This document shows positions 1-8,641 of a stretch of DNA of 19,504 bases, piece by piece. This stretch comes from Microbacteriaceae bacterium. Lineage in GTDB: Bacteria > Actinomycetota > Actinomycetes > Actinomycetales > Microbacteriaceae. The stretch lies in the NCBI GenBank assembly GCA_011620705.1, contig WOYR01000264.1, positions 10,989-30,492 on the forward strand, in the 5' to 3' direction. Every line of letters starts with the position of its first letter. The first letter of the stretch is position 1. The position numbers were made by a program, and so were the translations under genes. The notes beneath the pieces were generated by a model. That model searched no databases. It was not told where the DNA came from and saw only the letters and a program-made list of their open reading frames with translations.

Positions 1-67
1 CCGCGAAACCCAATCGGCGAGCACATCGGGCATCCATGGACATCGCGGATGAGGCGCCAGGCGGTTG
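1..67. other. Sequence downstream of pheT
   Basis: This short stretch follows the pheT stop codon in the direction of transcription. I see no convincing coding frame, terminator stem or RNA gene in it. The next gene lies outside the window. Confidence 0.5.
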
Positions 68-2584
68 CTACTGCCGCACGGTCGCACCGAAGAGTTCGCC
101 CGCGCGCGCAGCACCCGCCAGTTTCGCCTCGCTCGCCTCGGCGGCGGTGAGGGTGCGGTCGGGGGCTCGGAAACGCAGTGCGAAGGTCAATGACTTGCGG
201 CCGCCCGGGAGCCCGCTGCCGCGGTAGTCGTCGACGAGGCGCGCGTCCTCGAGGAGTGCGCCGGCGCCGGCGACGACCGCTGCCAGCACCTCGCCTGCCG
301 GCGTCTCGAGCGGGACCACCAGCGACAGGTCCTGCGTTGCTGCCGGCAGCGTGCCGAGGGGGTGCGGCGTGGCGTGCTGCGCACCGAACTCGATGAGGGC
401 GTCGAGGTCGAGTTCCACGATCGCGACGACGTGCGGCAGGTCGAGCTCGTGCGCGAGCGACGGCAGCAATTCGCCGGCGACGCCGACCGCGCGCGGGCCG
501 TCAGGCGCGGCCACGGAGAGGGACGCGGTGCGGCCGGGGTGGAATCCCGGATGCGACCCGGTCGTGATCGCGATGTCGACCGCAAGAGCGAGCGACAGTT
601 GACGGACGGCATCGAGCGCATCCGTCAGCCCGGCCGCCACGGCCGGGGCGCCCGGCTGCTTGGTCAGCGCGTCGCCCAGGAAAAGGCCGCCGACATGCCA
701 GCGCTGCGGCGGGATGCTGGCATCGAGCTTCGCGATGGCGTCGTCGTCGGGGCGCGCTGCTCCGACCGGGATGGCATCCGTGCCGTAGACGACCCCGGGT
801 TCCGGCAGGAACACGGTGCCGATCTCGAAGAGGGCGAGATCCGTCATCCCGCGCGCGAGGTTGCGACGCGCCACCTCGATCAGCCCGGGCAGCAGCGAGC
901 GGCGCAGCAGCCCGTTCTGCGGGTCGAGCGGGTTCGCCAGCTGCACCGCAGGCAGTCCGGGCGAGAACAGCGCCACCATGGCCGCGGAGGTGAAGGGATA
1001 CGCCAGCACCTCGGTCGCACCCGCGGCGGCCAGCGTCGCGGCGGCGCGGCGGCGCGCGGACTGCGCACGGCTGAGCCCGCGCCCTGGCGGCGCGATCGGC
1101 AGCACCGACGGGATTCGGTCGTAGCCGACCAGGCGCGCGACCTCCTCGACGAGAGTCAGCGGATCGATCAGATCGGGGCGCCACGGCGGCGGCGTCACCG
1201 TCCAGCGGTCACCGCCAGCCGGTGACACCTCGGCGCCGATCGCGAGCAGCGCCTCGTGCACTTCGGCCTCGGAGTACTCGACGCCGATCGCGGCGGCGGG
1301 CTGGGCCGGGTCGAACCGGATCGGCGGCGCGGCCGGGAAGACGTTGTACGTCGAGCCGAGCGGATCGGCGGTTCCTCCGGCGAGCTCGACCAGCAGCTCG
1401 ACGACCCGCTGCGCCGCCGCCGGACCGATGGTCGGATCCACACCGCGCTCGAAGCGGCGCGAGGCCTCGCTCGGCAGCTTGTGGCGGCGCGCTGTGCGCG
1501 CGATCGAGATGGGGTCGAAGTTCGCGGCCTCGACCAGGATGTCGGTGGTGGCATCCGAGATCTCGGTCCTCGCGCCCCCCATCACGCCTGCCAGGCCGAT
1601 GGGTCCCGAGCCGTCGGTGATCAGCAGATCTTCCGGCGAGAGCGCTCGGACGACGCCATCGAGGGTCTCCAGCTTCTCGCCCGCTGCCGCGCGGCGCACC
1701 ACGAAGCCGCCCTGCAGCTTCGCGAGGTCGTAGCCGTGCGTCGGCTGGCCCAGTTCGAGCATCACGTAGTTGGTGATGTCGACCGGGAGCGAGACGGACC
1801 GCATCCCGGCCAGCAGCAGGCGCGTCATCATCCACGGCGGCGTCGGCCGGGTCACATCGACGCCGCGCACCACCCGCGTGCTGAAGGCGCGCGAACCGAC
1901 GGCGCCGCGGATCGGGGCCATGTCGTCGATCCTCACCGGGAAGATCTCGACGGGCGCGGTCGGCGTGACCGCGAGCGCGGGATCTCGGAACGTCGCTCCC
2001 GTCGAGTTGCTGTATTCGCGCGCCACTCCGCGGATCGAGAGGGCGTAGCCGCGGTCGGGGGTCACATTGATCTCCACGGCCGCGTCATCCAGGCCCAGCA
2101 GCTGGATGGCGTCGGCGCCAACGGGCGCATCGTCGAGTCCCAGCGCGGCGAGCCGCAGGATGCCGCTGTGCTCATCCCCGAGGCCGAGTTCGCGGGCGGA
2201 GGCGATCATCCCGTCCGAGATGTGGCCGTAGGTCCTGCGCGCGGCGATCACGAAAGGATCGGACGCTGTCGGCCCCGGCAGCGCGGCGCCCGGCAGCGTC
2301 ACGACGACCTTGTCGCCGACCGCGAAGTTGTGCGCGCCGCAGACGATGCCCCGCGGCTCGGGCTCACCGACATCCACCTGGCACCAGTTGATGGTCTTGC
2401 CGTTGCTCTGCGGCTCCGGCGTGAACTCGAGGACCCGCCCGACGACGACCGGACCGGCGACGTCGAAGGTGTGGACGTCCTCCTCCTCGAAGCCGACCCT
2501 CACGAGGGCCTCGTGCACGCTCTCGAGCGAGACGTCGTCGGGGAGGTCGACCCACTCGCCCAACCAGCTCAAGGGCACCCTCAT
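68..2584 (-). CDS. pheT: Phenylalanine--tRNA ligase beta subunit
   Basis: Beta subunit of the cytoplasmic alpha2-beta2 enzyme that charges tRNA-Phe; it binds the tRNA and edits mischarged tyrosine. The 838-residue product has the family's full length and order: an N-terminal OB-fold tRNA-binding domain (about 40-150, with GRVLEFTPEP and CGAHNF), a B3/B4 editing domain (about 215-400, with VDITNYVMLELGQPTHGYD), a B5 domain, a catalytic-like core, and a C-terminal ferredoxin-fold anticodon-binding domain (about the last 95 residues, with LPAATQDLSLVVP). The frame stays open 18 codons further upstream, but the start is placed at MRVPLSWLGEW. That is the conserved family N-terminus, it has AGGA 7 nt before the ATG, and the longer form would overlap pheS. 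The gene starts 16 nt after pheS stops, so the two subunits are almost certainly co-transcribed and translated in step. Confidence 0.97.
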   Translation of the reverse strand: MRVPLSWLGEWVDLPDDVSLESVHEALVRVGFEEEDVHTFDVAGPVVVGRVLEFTPEPQSNGKTINWCQVDVGEPEPRGIVCGAHNFAVGDKVVVTLPGAALPGPTASDPFVIAARRTYGHISDGMIASARELGLGDEHSGILRLAALGLDDAPVGADAIQLLGLDDAAVEINVTPDRGYALSIRGVAREYSNSTGATFRDPALAVTPTAPVEIFPVRIDDMAPIRGAVGSRAFSTRVVRGVDVTRPTPPWMMTRLLLAGMRSVSLPVDITNYVMLELGQPTHGYDLAKLQGGFVVRRAAAGEKLETLDGVVRALSPEDLLITDGSGPIGLAGVMGGARTEISDATTDILVEAANFDPISIARTARRHKLPSEASRRFERGVDPTIGPAAAQRVVELLVELAGGTADPLGSTYNVFPAAPPIRFDPAQPAAAIGVEYSEAEVHEALLAIGAEVSPAGGDRWTVTPPPWRPDLIDPLTLVEEVARLVGYDRIPSVLPIAPPGRGLSRAQSARRRAAATLAAAGATEVLAYPFTSAAMVALFSPGLPAVQLANPLDPQNGLLRRSLLPGLIEVARRNLARGMTDLALFEIGTVFLPEPGVVYGTDAIPVGAARPDDDAIAKLDASIPPQRWHVGGLFLGDALTKQPGAPAVAAGLTDALDAVRQLSLALAVDIAITTGSHPGFHPGRTASLSVAAPDGPRAVGVAGELLPSLAHELDLPHVVAIVELDLDALIEFGAQHATPHPLGTLPAATQDLSLVVPLETPAGEVLAAVVAGAGALLEDARLVDDYRGSGLPGGRKSLTFALRFRAPDRTLTAAEASEAKLAGAARAGELFGATVRQ

Positions 2585-2600
2585 GACAGGATCCTGCCCA

Positions 2601-3641
2601 TCAGACGACCATCCCGAACTGGCGGGAGAAGCGCACATCGCCCTCGACGATGTCGTGCATGTCGTTCAGCCCGTTGCGGAACATGAGGGTGCGGTCGACA
2701 CCCATGCCGAAGGCGAAGCCCTGGTACTCGTTCGGATCGATTCCGGCCGAACGCAGCACATTGCGGTTCACCATGCCGCAGCCGCCCCACTCCACCCAGC
2801 GCGGACCGCCCTTCGCGTTCTCGACCCAGACGTCCATCTCGGCGCTCGGTTCGGTGAAGGGGAAGTAGTTCGGGCGCAGCCGGATCTGCGCGCCCTGGCC
2901 GAACAGCGAATGCGCCATGTGCTCGAGGGTTCCGCGAAGGTTCGCCATCGTGAGGCCCTTGTCGATGGCGATGCCCTCGATCTGGTGGAAGACCGGGGTG
3001 TGGGTGGCATCCAGCTCATCGGTTCGGTAGACCCGGCCGACGGCGGCGACGTACACCGGCAACGGCCGGGTCAGCAGCGAGCGGATCTGTACGGGGCTGG
3101 TGTGCGTGCGCAGCACCAGGTGGCGCTCGGCCGGCTCGACGAAGAAGGTGTCCTGCAGGGCGCGGGCCGGGTGGTCCTCGTCGAAGTTGAGCGCGTCGAA
3201 GTTGAACCACTCGTGCTCGAGCTCAGGGCCTTCGCCGATCTCCCAGCCCATCGAGATGAACAGGTCGCTCATCTGCTCCATCAGCAGACTCAATGGATGC
3301 CTCGCCCCGGCCCGCCAGCGCGAAGGCACGGCCGTCACGTCCACGGCTTCGGCCGCGAGCTGCGCGGCCTCCTCGGCGGCGAGGATCACGGACTCCTGCG
3401 CGGCGAACGCCTCGTTGACGCGCGCGCGGGCTGCGCCGACGAGCTTGCCGGCGGCGGCCTTCTGCTCGCCCGGCAGATCACGGATCATCGCGTTGAAGTT
3501 CGCGAGCGGTGATCCCTCGGCGGAGTGCGCGGCACGCGCCGCCTTCAGCGCGGCGGAATCACCCGCGGACGCGATCGCGGCGAGGGCCGCCTCGACGGCC
3601 GATTCGACCGCAGACTCGGTGATCTGGGGAGCGTCTGGCAC
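2601..3641 (-). CDS. pheS: Phenylalanine--tRNA ligase alpha subunit
   Basis: Catalytic alpha subunit of phenylalanyl-tRNA synthetase, a class II enzyme. The 346 residues show an N-terminal alanine-rich coiled-coil arm (about 1-95), then the catalytic domain: HPLSLLMEQMSDLFISMGW (115-133), EHEWFNFDALNF (142-153), RTHTSPVQIRSL (178-189), motif 2 around VGRVYRTDELDATHTPVFHQ (201-220) and motif 3 GFAFGMGVDRTLM (308-320). The start is GTG. No Shine-Dalgarno sequence precedes it, but a TAAGCT -10-like hexamer lies 8 nt upstream, so a leaderless or nearly leaderless transcript is likely. A large inverted repeat separates it from the methyltransferase gene upstream. Confidence 0.97.
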   Translation of the reverse strand: MPDAPQITESAVESAVEAALAAIASAGDSAALKAARAAHSAEGSPLANFNAMIRDLPGEQKAAAGKLVGAARARVNEAFAAQESVILAAEEAAQLAAEAVDVTAVPSRWRAGARHPLSLLMEQMSDLFISMGWEIGEGPELEHEWFNFDALNFDEDHPARALQDTFFVEPAERHLVLRTHTSPVQIRSLLTRPLPVYVAAVGRVYRTDELDATHTPVFHQIEGIAIDKGLTMANLRGTLEHMAHSLFGQGAQIRLRPNYFPFTEPSAEMDVWVENAKGGPRWVEWGGCGMVNRNVLRSAGIDPNEYQGFAFGMGVDRTLMFRNGLNDMHDIVEGDVRFSRQFGMVV

Positions 3642-3649
3642 GAGTCACA

Positions 3650-3655
3650 AGCTTA
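3650..3655 (-). promoter_or_regulatory. Candidate -10 element of a leaderless pheST promoter
   Basis: On the minus strand TAAGCT fits the actinobacterial TANNNT -10 pattern and ends 8 nt before the GTG of pheS. Transcription would then begin at or next to the start codon. No clear -35 hexamer is seen. This is inferred from pattern and position only. Confidence 0.4.
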
Positions 3656-3691
3656 CTGGCGGGCCGTGCACCCTTCTTTCCTCGTTTCCCT

Positions 3692-3768
3692 CCTCGTTCG
3701 GGAGGATGACACGCCGCGGAGCGCGCCCCGACGACGCCGAGTGCGGCGTGCCGTCCTCCCGAACGAGG
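3692..3768. repeat. 77-bp imperfect palindrome between the methyltransferase gene and pheS
   Basis: Two 26-nt arms (3692-3717 and 3743-3768) match as an inverted repeat at 24 of 26 positions around a 25-nt centre. The arms share CCTCGTTCGGGAGGA and CACGCCGC blocks. In RNA it would form a very stable hairpin 12 nt after the methyltransferase stop and before pheS. It lacks a clear U tract, so it could be a terminator or attenuator, an RNA-stability element, or a dispersed palindromic or MITE-like repeat. A second CCTCGTT lies just outside the left arm. Confidence 0.8.
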
Positions 3769-3780
3769 GGAGCCCGGCCG

Positions 3781-4575
3781 TCAGGCGCGCTGGGCGAAGG
3801 CGCTCTCGTAGAGGCAGACACTCGCGGCCGTGGCCAGGTTCAGCGACTCCGCATGCCCGTAGATCGGCACCTTCACCACAGCATCCGCGAGTCCGAGCGA
3901 CTCCTCGGTGAGACCGTGCGCTTCGTTGCCGAACAGCCAGGCCGTCGGATTCGGGAGCAGTTCGCGCACGGTCGGGAGGTCGCGTCCCGCGATATCCGCG
4001 GCGAGCACCTGCAAGCCAGCGCCCTTCACGGCTCGGATCGCGGCATCCAGTTCCACGCCCTGGGTCATGGCCACATGGAACAGCGACCCGGTCGTCGAGC
4101 GCACCACTTTCGGGTTGTAGGCGTCGACGCTCTTGCCGGTGAGGATCACCCCGTCGGCACCCGCGGCATCCGCGGCCCGGATGATGGTGCCGGCGTTGCC
4201 GGGATCGCGCACCTCGTCGAGAACCGCCACCAGCTTCACGCCGCCCCCCAGCAGCTCCGCCATCGAGATCGGGAACTGCCGCGCCACCGCCACAACGCCC
4301 TGCGGCGTGACAGTGTCGGCCATCGTCTCGAGGACGTGGTCGCTCACCTCTTCGGCTTCGACTCCGGATGCCGCGGCCGAGCGGGCGAGATCGACGTGGC
4401 GATCCAGCGCGGCGCGCGTCATGAACAGGTCGACGAGCAGGGCCGCGCGGAACTGCAGCAGCTCGGTCACCGACTGCGGTCCCTCCACCAGGAAGAGGCC
4501 GGTCTCCTCGCGGGCACTGCGCTTGGCGAGCTTGGCCACCGCGCGCACGCGCGGAGAGCGCGGGTTGTCGATCAC
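3781..4575 (-). CDS. TrmH/SpoU family RNA 2'-O-methyltransferase
   Basis: SPOUT-class enzyme predicted to methylate a ribose 2'-OH in rRNA or tRNA using S-adenosylmethionine. The 264 residues carry an N-terminal substrate-binding region (FLVEGPQSVTELL, 28-40) and the three family motifs: motif 1 LDEVRDPGNAGTIIRAAD (119-136), motif 2 WLFGNEAHGL (213-222) and motif 3 VKVPIYGHAESLNLATAASV (234-253), whose knot binds the cofactor. The exact target base cannot be told from sequence; RlmB-like and TsnR-like members look alike here, so no symbol is given. The start is GTG at 4575: the overlapping ATG at 4577 is followed at once by TGA. A -10-like TAGCCT lies 6 nt upstream. Its position between rplT and pheS fits a translation gene cluster. 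Confidence 0.92.
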   Translation of the reverse strand: MIDNPRSPRVRAVAKLAKRSAREETGLFLVEGPQSVTELLQFRAALLVDLFMTRAALDRHVDLARSAAASGVEAEEVSDHVLETMADTVTPQGVVAVARQFPISMAELLGGGVKLVAVLDEVRDPGNAGTIIRAADAAGADGVILTGKSVDAYNPKVVRSTTGSLFHVAMTQGVELDAAIRAVKGAGLQVLAADIAGRDLPTVRELLPNPTAWLFGNEAHGLTEESLGLADAVVKVPIYGHAESLNLATAASVCLYESAFAQRA

Positions 4576-4581
4576 ATGCTC

Positions 4582-4587
4582 AGGCTA
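4582..4587 (-). promoter_or_regulatory. Candidate -10 element of a leaderless methyltransferase promoter
   Basis: TAGCCT on the minus strand fits TANNNT and ends 6 nt before the GTG start at 4575. A weak -35-like TCGAAC lies about 16 nt further upstream. No Shine-Dalgarno sequence is present, which supports a leaderless transcript. Confidence 0.45.
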
Positions 4588-4617
4588 GGACGCACGGGTG
4601 AACGTTCGACGATGAAA

Positions 4618-4666
4618 CGGCGACGGCGTGGATGCCGAAGAACTCTCGGCATCCACGCCGTCGCCG
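4618..4666 (-). terminator. Terminator of the infC-rpmI-rplT operon
   Basis: A perfect 21-bp stem (arms 4618-4638 and 4646-4666) with a 7-nt loop lies 18 nt after the rplT stop codon. On the minus strand it is followed by a short T run (CCGTTTCATC). This is the strongest hairpin seen in the window and fits an intrinsic terminator for the ribosomal protein operon. Confidence 0.88.
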
Positions 4667-4684
4667 AACCGCGGTGCGTTCCGC

Positions 4685-5068
4685 CTAGCTCGCCGCCGGC
4701 GCGTTCACGTCAGCCGGCAGCGCGGCCTTCGCGGCCGCCACCAGCCCGGCGAAGGTCGTCGGCTCATTGACGGCGAGGTCCGCGAGGATGCGGCGGTCCA
4801 CCTCGATCCCGGCGAGGCCGAGACCCTGGATGAGGCGGTTGTAGGTCATCCCGTTCGCGCGGGCCGCCGCGTTGATGCGCTGGATCCACAGGCGACGGAA
4901 CTCGCCCTTCTTGGCGCGACGGTCGCGGTAGGAGTAGACGAGGGAGTGGGTGACCTGCTCCTTGGCCTTGCGGTACAGGCGCGAGCGCTGCCCGCGGTAG
5001 CCCTCCGCGCGCTCCAGGGTGGTGCGGCGCTTCTTGGCGGCGTTGACCGCTCTCTTGACACGTGCCAT
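4685..5068 (-). CDS. rplT: 50S ribosomal protein L20
   Basis: Large-subunit ribosomal protein needed for early 50S assembly. The 127-residue product is strongly basic in its first 60 residues and contains the family signature: MARVKRAVNAAKKRRTTLER at the start, then YRGQRSRLYRKAKEQV (about 23-38), YRDRRAKKGEFRRLWIQRIN (about 47-66), and a globular C-terminal half with IDRRILADLAV-type sequence. The ATG is preceded by AAGGA with 8 nt spacing. It is the last gene of infC-rpmI-rplT, 30 nt after rpmI. In some bacteria L20 represses its own operon by binding the leader; no L20-binding leader was recognised here. Confidence 0.97.
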   Translation of the reverse strand: MARVKRAVNAAKKRRTTLERAEGYRGQRSRLYRKAKEQVTHSLVYSYRDRRAKKGEFRRLWIQRINAAARANGMTYNRLIQGLGLAGIEVDRRILADLAVNEPTTFAGLVAAAKAALPADVNAPAAS

Positions 5069-5098
5069 TTCTTCGTTCCTTCGGGATGTGGGTTCTGG

Positions 5099-5293
5099 CT
5101 ACTTGCCGAGAAGCTTCTTGATGACCTTGGCGTCCTGCGGCGCCAGGACGACGTCCTTGTTGAGGCGGCGGGTCAGGCGCGACTCCTTGCCCTCCAGGTT
5201 GTGGCGCATGCCGGCACCCTGCTTGAGGACCTTGCCGGTCCCGGTGATCTTGAAGCGCTTCTTCGCACCGGAGTGCGTCTTCTGCTTGGGCAT
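5099..5293 (-). CDS. rpmI: 50S ribosomal protein L35
   Basis: Small basic large-subunit protein of 64 residues, the usual length. It begins MPKQKTHSGAKKRFKITGTG and continues with AGMRHNLEGKESRLTRRLNK, both typical of L35. The ATG immediately follows the TAG of infC with no base between them, and a GAGGA sits 7 nt upstream inside the end of infC, so translation is probably coupled to IF3 synthesis. rplT follows after 30 nt. Confidence 0.97.
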   Translation of the reverse strand: MPKQKTHSGAKKRFKITGTGKVLKQGAGMRHNLEGKESRLTRRLNKDVVLAPQDAKVIKKLLGK

Positions 5294-6001
<708 letters not shown>

Positions 6002-6008
6002 GCGATAT

Positions 6009-6051
6009 TCCTTTCGTTGGGTGGAGCTGGGCCTTTTCAGGCACGAAAGGA
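6009..6051 (-). promoter_or_regulatory. Hairpin sequestering the infC ribosome-binding site
   Basis: In the infC leader TCCTTTCGT (6051-6043) is perfectly complementary to ACGAAAGGA (6017-6009), which contains the Shine-Dalgarno sequence of infC. The 9-bp helix with a 25-nt loop would hide the ribosome-binding site just before the ATC start. Smaller stems lie further upstream (CCCGG/CCGGG, GGCG/CGCC). Pairing is visible; a regulatory role is inferred. Confidence 0.55.
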
Positions 6052-6139
6052 GACGATCCCGGCGTTTTCCGCCGCACGCACCCGGACTACCGGGACGGAC
6101 CCGGCAGAGCACCGGGCGTCGCGTGCGATGCCCGGCTGG

Positions 6140-6167
6140 ATGGTACTGACCCGGCTAGCCTTGACGA
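6140..6167 (-). promoter_or_regulatory. Candidate infC operon promoter
   Basis: On the minus strand TCGTCA (6167-6162), a 16-nt spacer and TACCAT (6145-6140) resemble -35 and -10 elements. A start near 6133 would give a leader of about 130 nt including the hairpin over the ribosome-binding site. The -35 match is poor. Confidence 0.3.
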
Positions 6168-6225
6168 TGCGGCCAGCGGGTGGGATTTCTCCACTTCGTT
6201 TCCGAGGATCTGGCCTCGGAGCCCG

Positions 6226-6243
6226 CATAAGACTAGCAGAGGA
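6226..6243 (+). promoter_or_regulatory. Candidate -10 and ribosome-binding site of the DUF1844 gene
   Basis: CATAAG (6226-6231) resembles a -10 element and AGAGGA (6238-6243) is a good Shine-Dalgarno sequence 7 nt before the GTG at 6251. A 6-bp inverted repeat, CCGAGG/CCTCGG, lies just upstream (6202-6219). The Shine-Dalgarno call is firm; the -10 is tentative. Confidence 0.4.
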
Positions 6244-6250
6244 ACCACTC

Positions 6251-6613
6251 GTGGCCGAAGAATCCGTTGAGTACGTCGAACTGTCGGACACCGCCGAGGA
6301 GGCCCGCGACATCGCGGAGGTCCCGGCCGTCGAGGTCATCAACACGGTCGCGGTGCACCTGCTCAGCGCCGCCGCCGTGAAGGTCGGCCTCGCCGATGAT
6401 CCGGCCACCCAACTCGACCTCGACGAAGCCCGCAAGCTGATCGATGCGTTGGCCGGCCTGGTCACCGCCGCAGCTCCGAGCATCGGCGATCACCACGCCC
6501 GAGCGCTGCGCGACGGGCTGCGCACGGTGCAGCTCGCGTTCCGCGAGGCGTCGCCGATCCCCGATCCGATCGGCAAGGGGCCGGGCGAGAAGTGGACAGG
6601 CGCGGTCACCTGA
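6251..6613 (+). CDS. DUF1844 family protein
   Basis: A 120-residue acidic, soluble, mostly helical protein of the DUF1844 family, which in actinobacteria is commonly found facing infC; its function is unknown. Visible family features are an N-terminal acidic stretch (VEYVELSDTAEEARDIAEVP), a central segment VEVINTVAVHLLSAAAVKVGLA, and LDEARKLIDALAGLV followed by a helix with LRDGLRTVQLAFREAS. The start is GTG at 6251, chosen for its AGAGGA 7 nt upstream and because the frame further upstream runs antisense through infC. It is divergent from the infC operon and convergent with the DUF222/HNH gene, whose stop lies 21 nt away. No clear terminator is seen between them. Confidence 0.85.
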   Translation: MAEESVEYVELSDTAEEARDIAEVPAVEVINTVAVHLLSAAAVKVGLADDPATQLDLDEARKLIDALAGLVTAAAPSIGDHHARALRDGLRTVQLAFREASPIPDPIGKGPGEKWTGAVT

Positions 6614-6634
6614 CGGCACTCGGCCCGACGGCAC

Positions 6635-7909
6635 TCAGAACGGCGGCGGGTTGCCGAGGTGCACCTCGCCGGTCGGACTCGTCCAGTGGATCGCCCCGTC
6701 CGGCGCGCGTTGCGAGCTCCACCGGCTCTCGTGCTTGAGGCGATGATGATGACGGCAGAGGTGGACGAGGTTGCCGATGCCCGTGACGCCGCCATCCGCC
6801 CATGCCGTGACATGGTCCAGGTCGCAATCGCGCGCGCGGCGGCCGCAGCCCGCGAACTGGCAGCGCTGGTCACGCAATTCCGCCCAGCGTTTCAGGTCGG
6901 CCGGAACCCGATAGCTCGAGCGATCGATGTCGAGCACCGTGCCGGTGACGGGATGGGTCAGGATGCGCTGGAAGGAGGGAGCGCGGGCTGTCAGCCGGCG
7001 AGCGGTCTCGGCGTCGATCGGGCCGTAGCCCTCCAGCGTCGCCGGTGCGTCGGAGACTCCGAGCAGGCTCAGCACGGGAACGGTCACAGCGACCGTGACC
7101 CCCACAGCACCGGCGCCGGCGGCACGGGCCGCACCCGCCTCCGCGCCGCCAATGCCGCCGCCAGTGCCGTCTCCCGTGAGCAGATCGGCCGCGATGTCGG
7201 CTCGAAGCTGGGCGAGAGTGCGCGTCTCGGCCGGCGCCGCGGCGAGCGACAGGGCGACGGCATCCAGCCGGGCCATCGCGCGCTGCCCGGATTCAGCTGG
7301 CAGCAGCGCGCTGAGCCAGCACATGCCGTCGCGATCGGCTTCCAGCCATACCCGCCGCTGCTCGCGGGCGCGGCCGTTCCGTTCGGCGAGCGTCTCGGGA
7401 TGCAACCGCTCCCGGATGACCCGGACCCGCTCGCGCAGGCGGGGAGTGGTCATCCGCCGAGCGCCGTCCACCACCGCCGCGTCGAAGGCCTCCGACAGGC
7501 CAGGGACCTGGGGAAGGGTGAGCACGACCTCCGCCACCACGCCGGCGTTGGCGAGCGGGATCTCGCCGTCGCGGAATGCCTGCCACACCCGCGGCGTGCG
7601 CGTGCGGAGGGCCATGGCCTGCGCCCCCTGGTTGCGCACGACCGACTCCGACAACTGCAGCCGGACGGCGAGGTCGGCGACTGCGGAGCGCTCGGCGAAA
7701 TCTGCGGCGTCGGTCGGCACATGGTGCAGTGCCTGCCCGAGGAAGATCTCAGGATGCTCGCGGGCCTCGGCGAGGATCTCGGCGATCGCGGCGAACTGCT
7801 CGGCAGCGGCGATCGCCGCCGCGCGACGGGCCACCTCGGCGCGCGCCATCCCCCACTCGATCCGCACCTCGGGATCGGCCGGATCGGCGGCGGTCAGGAG
7901 CTCCTTCAT
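6635..7909 (-). CDS. DUF222 and HNH endonuclease domain protein
   Basis: A 424-residue protein with the two-part layout of the actinobacterial DUF222/HNH (13E12 repeat) family: a long helical DUF222 region (about 20-310) and a C-terminal HNH nuclease motif. The HNH part shows CQFAGCGRRARDCDLDH (350-366), an acidic and glycine link (ADGG), then NLVHLCRHHHRLKH (380-393), with metal and catalytic candidates C350, C355, D365, H366, C385 and H387-H389. All key residues are present, so the nuclease motif looks intact. Family members occur in many copies in actinobacterial genomes and are often tied to mobile DNA; their biological role is not settled. A Gly/Ala-rich linker (about 246-270) precedes the last part. 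The start is the first ATG; its GGAG lies only 2 nt upstream, so the true start could be slightly different (M21 is an alternative). Confidence 0.88.
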   Translation of the reverse strand: MKELLTAADPADPEVRIEWGMARAEVARRAAAIAAAEQFAAIAEILAEAREHPEIFLGQALHHVPTDAADFAERSAVADLAVRLQLSESVVRNQGAQAMALRTRTPRVWQAFRDGEIPLANAGVVAEVVLTLPQVPGLSEAFDAAVVDGARRMTTPRLRERVRVIRERLHPETLAERNGRAREQRRVWLEADRDGMCWLSALLPAESGQRAMARLDAVALSLAAAPAETRTLAQLRADIAADLLTGDGTGGGIGGAEAGAARAAGAGAVGVTVAVTVPVLSLLGVSDAPATLEGYGPIDAETARRLTARAPSFQRILTHPVTGTVLDIDRSSYRVPADLKRWAELRDQRCQFAGCGRRARDCDLDHVTAWADGGVTGIGNLVHLCRHHHRLKHESRWSSQRAPDGAIHWTSPTGEVHLGNPPPF

Positions 7910-7959
7910 AACTCCATCTGAGCAGGTGCCACCGACACTCCGGCGGCTTCTGGCCGGGT

Positions 7960-7995
7960 GGATGGCCTGGCGGATGCCCTGACGGATGCCCGGGC
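7960..7995. repeat. 12-bp tandem repeat, three copies
   Basis: Units GGATGGCCTGGC, GGATGCCCTGAC and GGATGCCCGGGC follow each other without gaps. The last unit is also part of the 34-bp direct repeat that recurs at 8608. Confidence 0.75.
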
Positions 7996-8014
7996 GTCAA
8001 GCTGCAGGATGCAC
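7981..8014. repeat. 34-bp direct repeat, copy 1
   Basis: Matches 8608-8641 at 32 of 34 positions, with the first 26 bases identical. Read on the minus strand it looks like a displaced copy of the last five codons of the sseB gene, its stop codon and 16 bases beyond (GTG CAT CCT GCA GCT TGA here, GTG AAT CGT GCA GCT TGA at sseB). Confidence 0.9.
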
Positions 8015-8240
8015 AACAATGGGGCTCTGGTTTCGGGCTCATCATGATCGGCACAGCAATCGTTGCCTCGGCACTGCATACCTTGGAATCGAACGCCGAT
8101 CCCGCGATCGCGAGGCACCTGCTCGGGTACGTTGGGGTCCGTCTCCCTCAGCGCGGAGTCAAGTCGGCTCCCTCACCGTTGCCAGTCGAAGCCTCCGCAG
8201 AGATTCCAGAAAAGGTGCTCAGTCCAGGAGGTACTCCGAG

Positions 8241-8585
8241 ATGACAAGCGCAGTCGCAATTCTGCTCCTCATTTTGGCCGTGGCCTCGGTGCTCGTGATC
8301 GGGCTCGCAGCCTCCGGAGATCTCAAGCGAAACCGCATCATCGGCATTCGGACCGCTGCGACCCTGAGCAGCGACGATGCCTGGCGACGTGGTCACCGCG
8401 CTGGGCTGCTACCGGCCGGCATCGGGGCCGGAACATCGGCAGCATTCGCCGTCGCAGGTCTCGTGGCCGCCGCAGCTCCTCGAACCGATGTCCTGGCCCA
8501 GGTCATGGTGGCGTGTTCAATCGTCGCGATCCTCGCAGGAGGCGCTTGGAGCACCGTCCGCGCAACCCGTAATACCGCAGGATGA
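8241..8585 (+). CDS. SdpI/YhfL-type small membrane protein
   Basis: A 114-residue protein with three predicted membrane segments (about 4-25, 56-79 and 83-105). After the first lies the conserved family stretch: KRNRIIGIRT (29-38) and SDDAWRRGHR (44-53). These match the SdpI family, named after the Bacillus immunity protein against the SdpC toxin; most solitary members have no proven role. AGGAGG lies 8 nt before the ATG. Codon use is less GC-biased at third positions than in the neighbours, and the gene lies between two copies of a 34-bp direct repeat, which together suggest acquisition by transfer. No sdpA, sdpB or sdpC toxin partner is visible. It is convergent with sseB, whose stop is 38 nt away. 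Confidence 0.8.
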   Translation: MTSAVAILLLILAVASVLVIGLAASGDLKRNRIIGIRTAATLSSDDAWRRGHRAGLLPAGIGAGTSAAFAVAGLVAAAAPRTDVLAQVMVACSIVAILAGGAWSTVRATRNTAG

Positions 8586-8607
8586 ATCCATCCGCACGAG
8601 GCGGCCG

Positions 8608-8641
8608 GACGGATGCCCGGGCGTCAAGCTGCACGATTCAC
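8608..8641. repeat. 34-bp direct repeat, copy 2 (3' end of sseB)
   Basis: Second copy of the repeat at 7981-8014, 627 bp apart. It covers the last codons and stop of the SseB-family gene and 16 bases after it. Because it is part of a real gene end, this is probably the original copy. Confidence 0.9.

Larger units (their letters stand above)
7910..8240. other. Intergenic region with small repeats, between the HNH gene and the SdpI gene
   Basis: This 331-bp gap between two divergent genes holds a 12-bp unit repeated three times (7960-7995) and the first copy of a 34-bp direct repeat (7981-8014). From about 8015 the sequence is visibly less GC-rich than its surroundings. A 66-codon open frame at 8044-8244 has no ribosome-binding site and weak coding character, so it is not called. 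TANNNT-like hexamers such as TACCTT and TACGTT occur, but none has a convincing -35 partner. Confidence 0.6.
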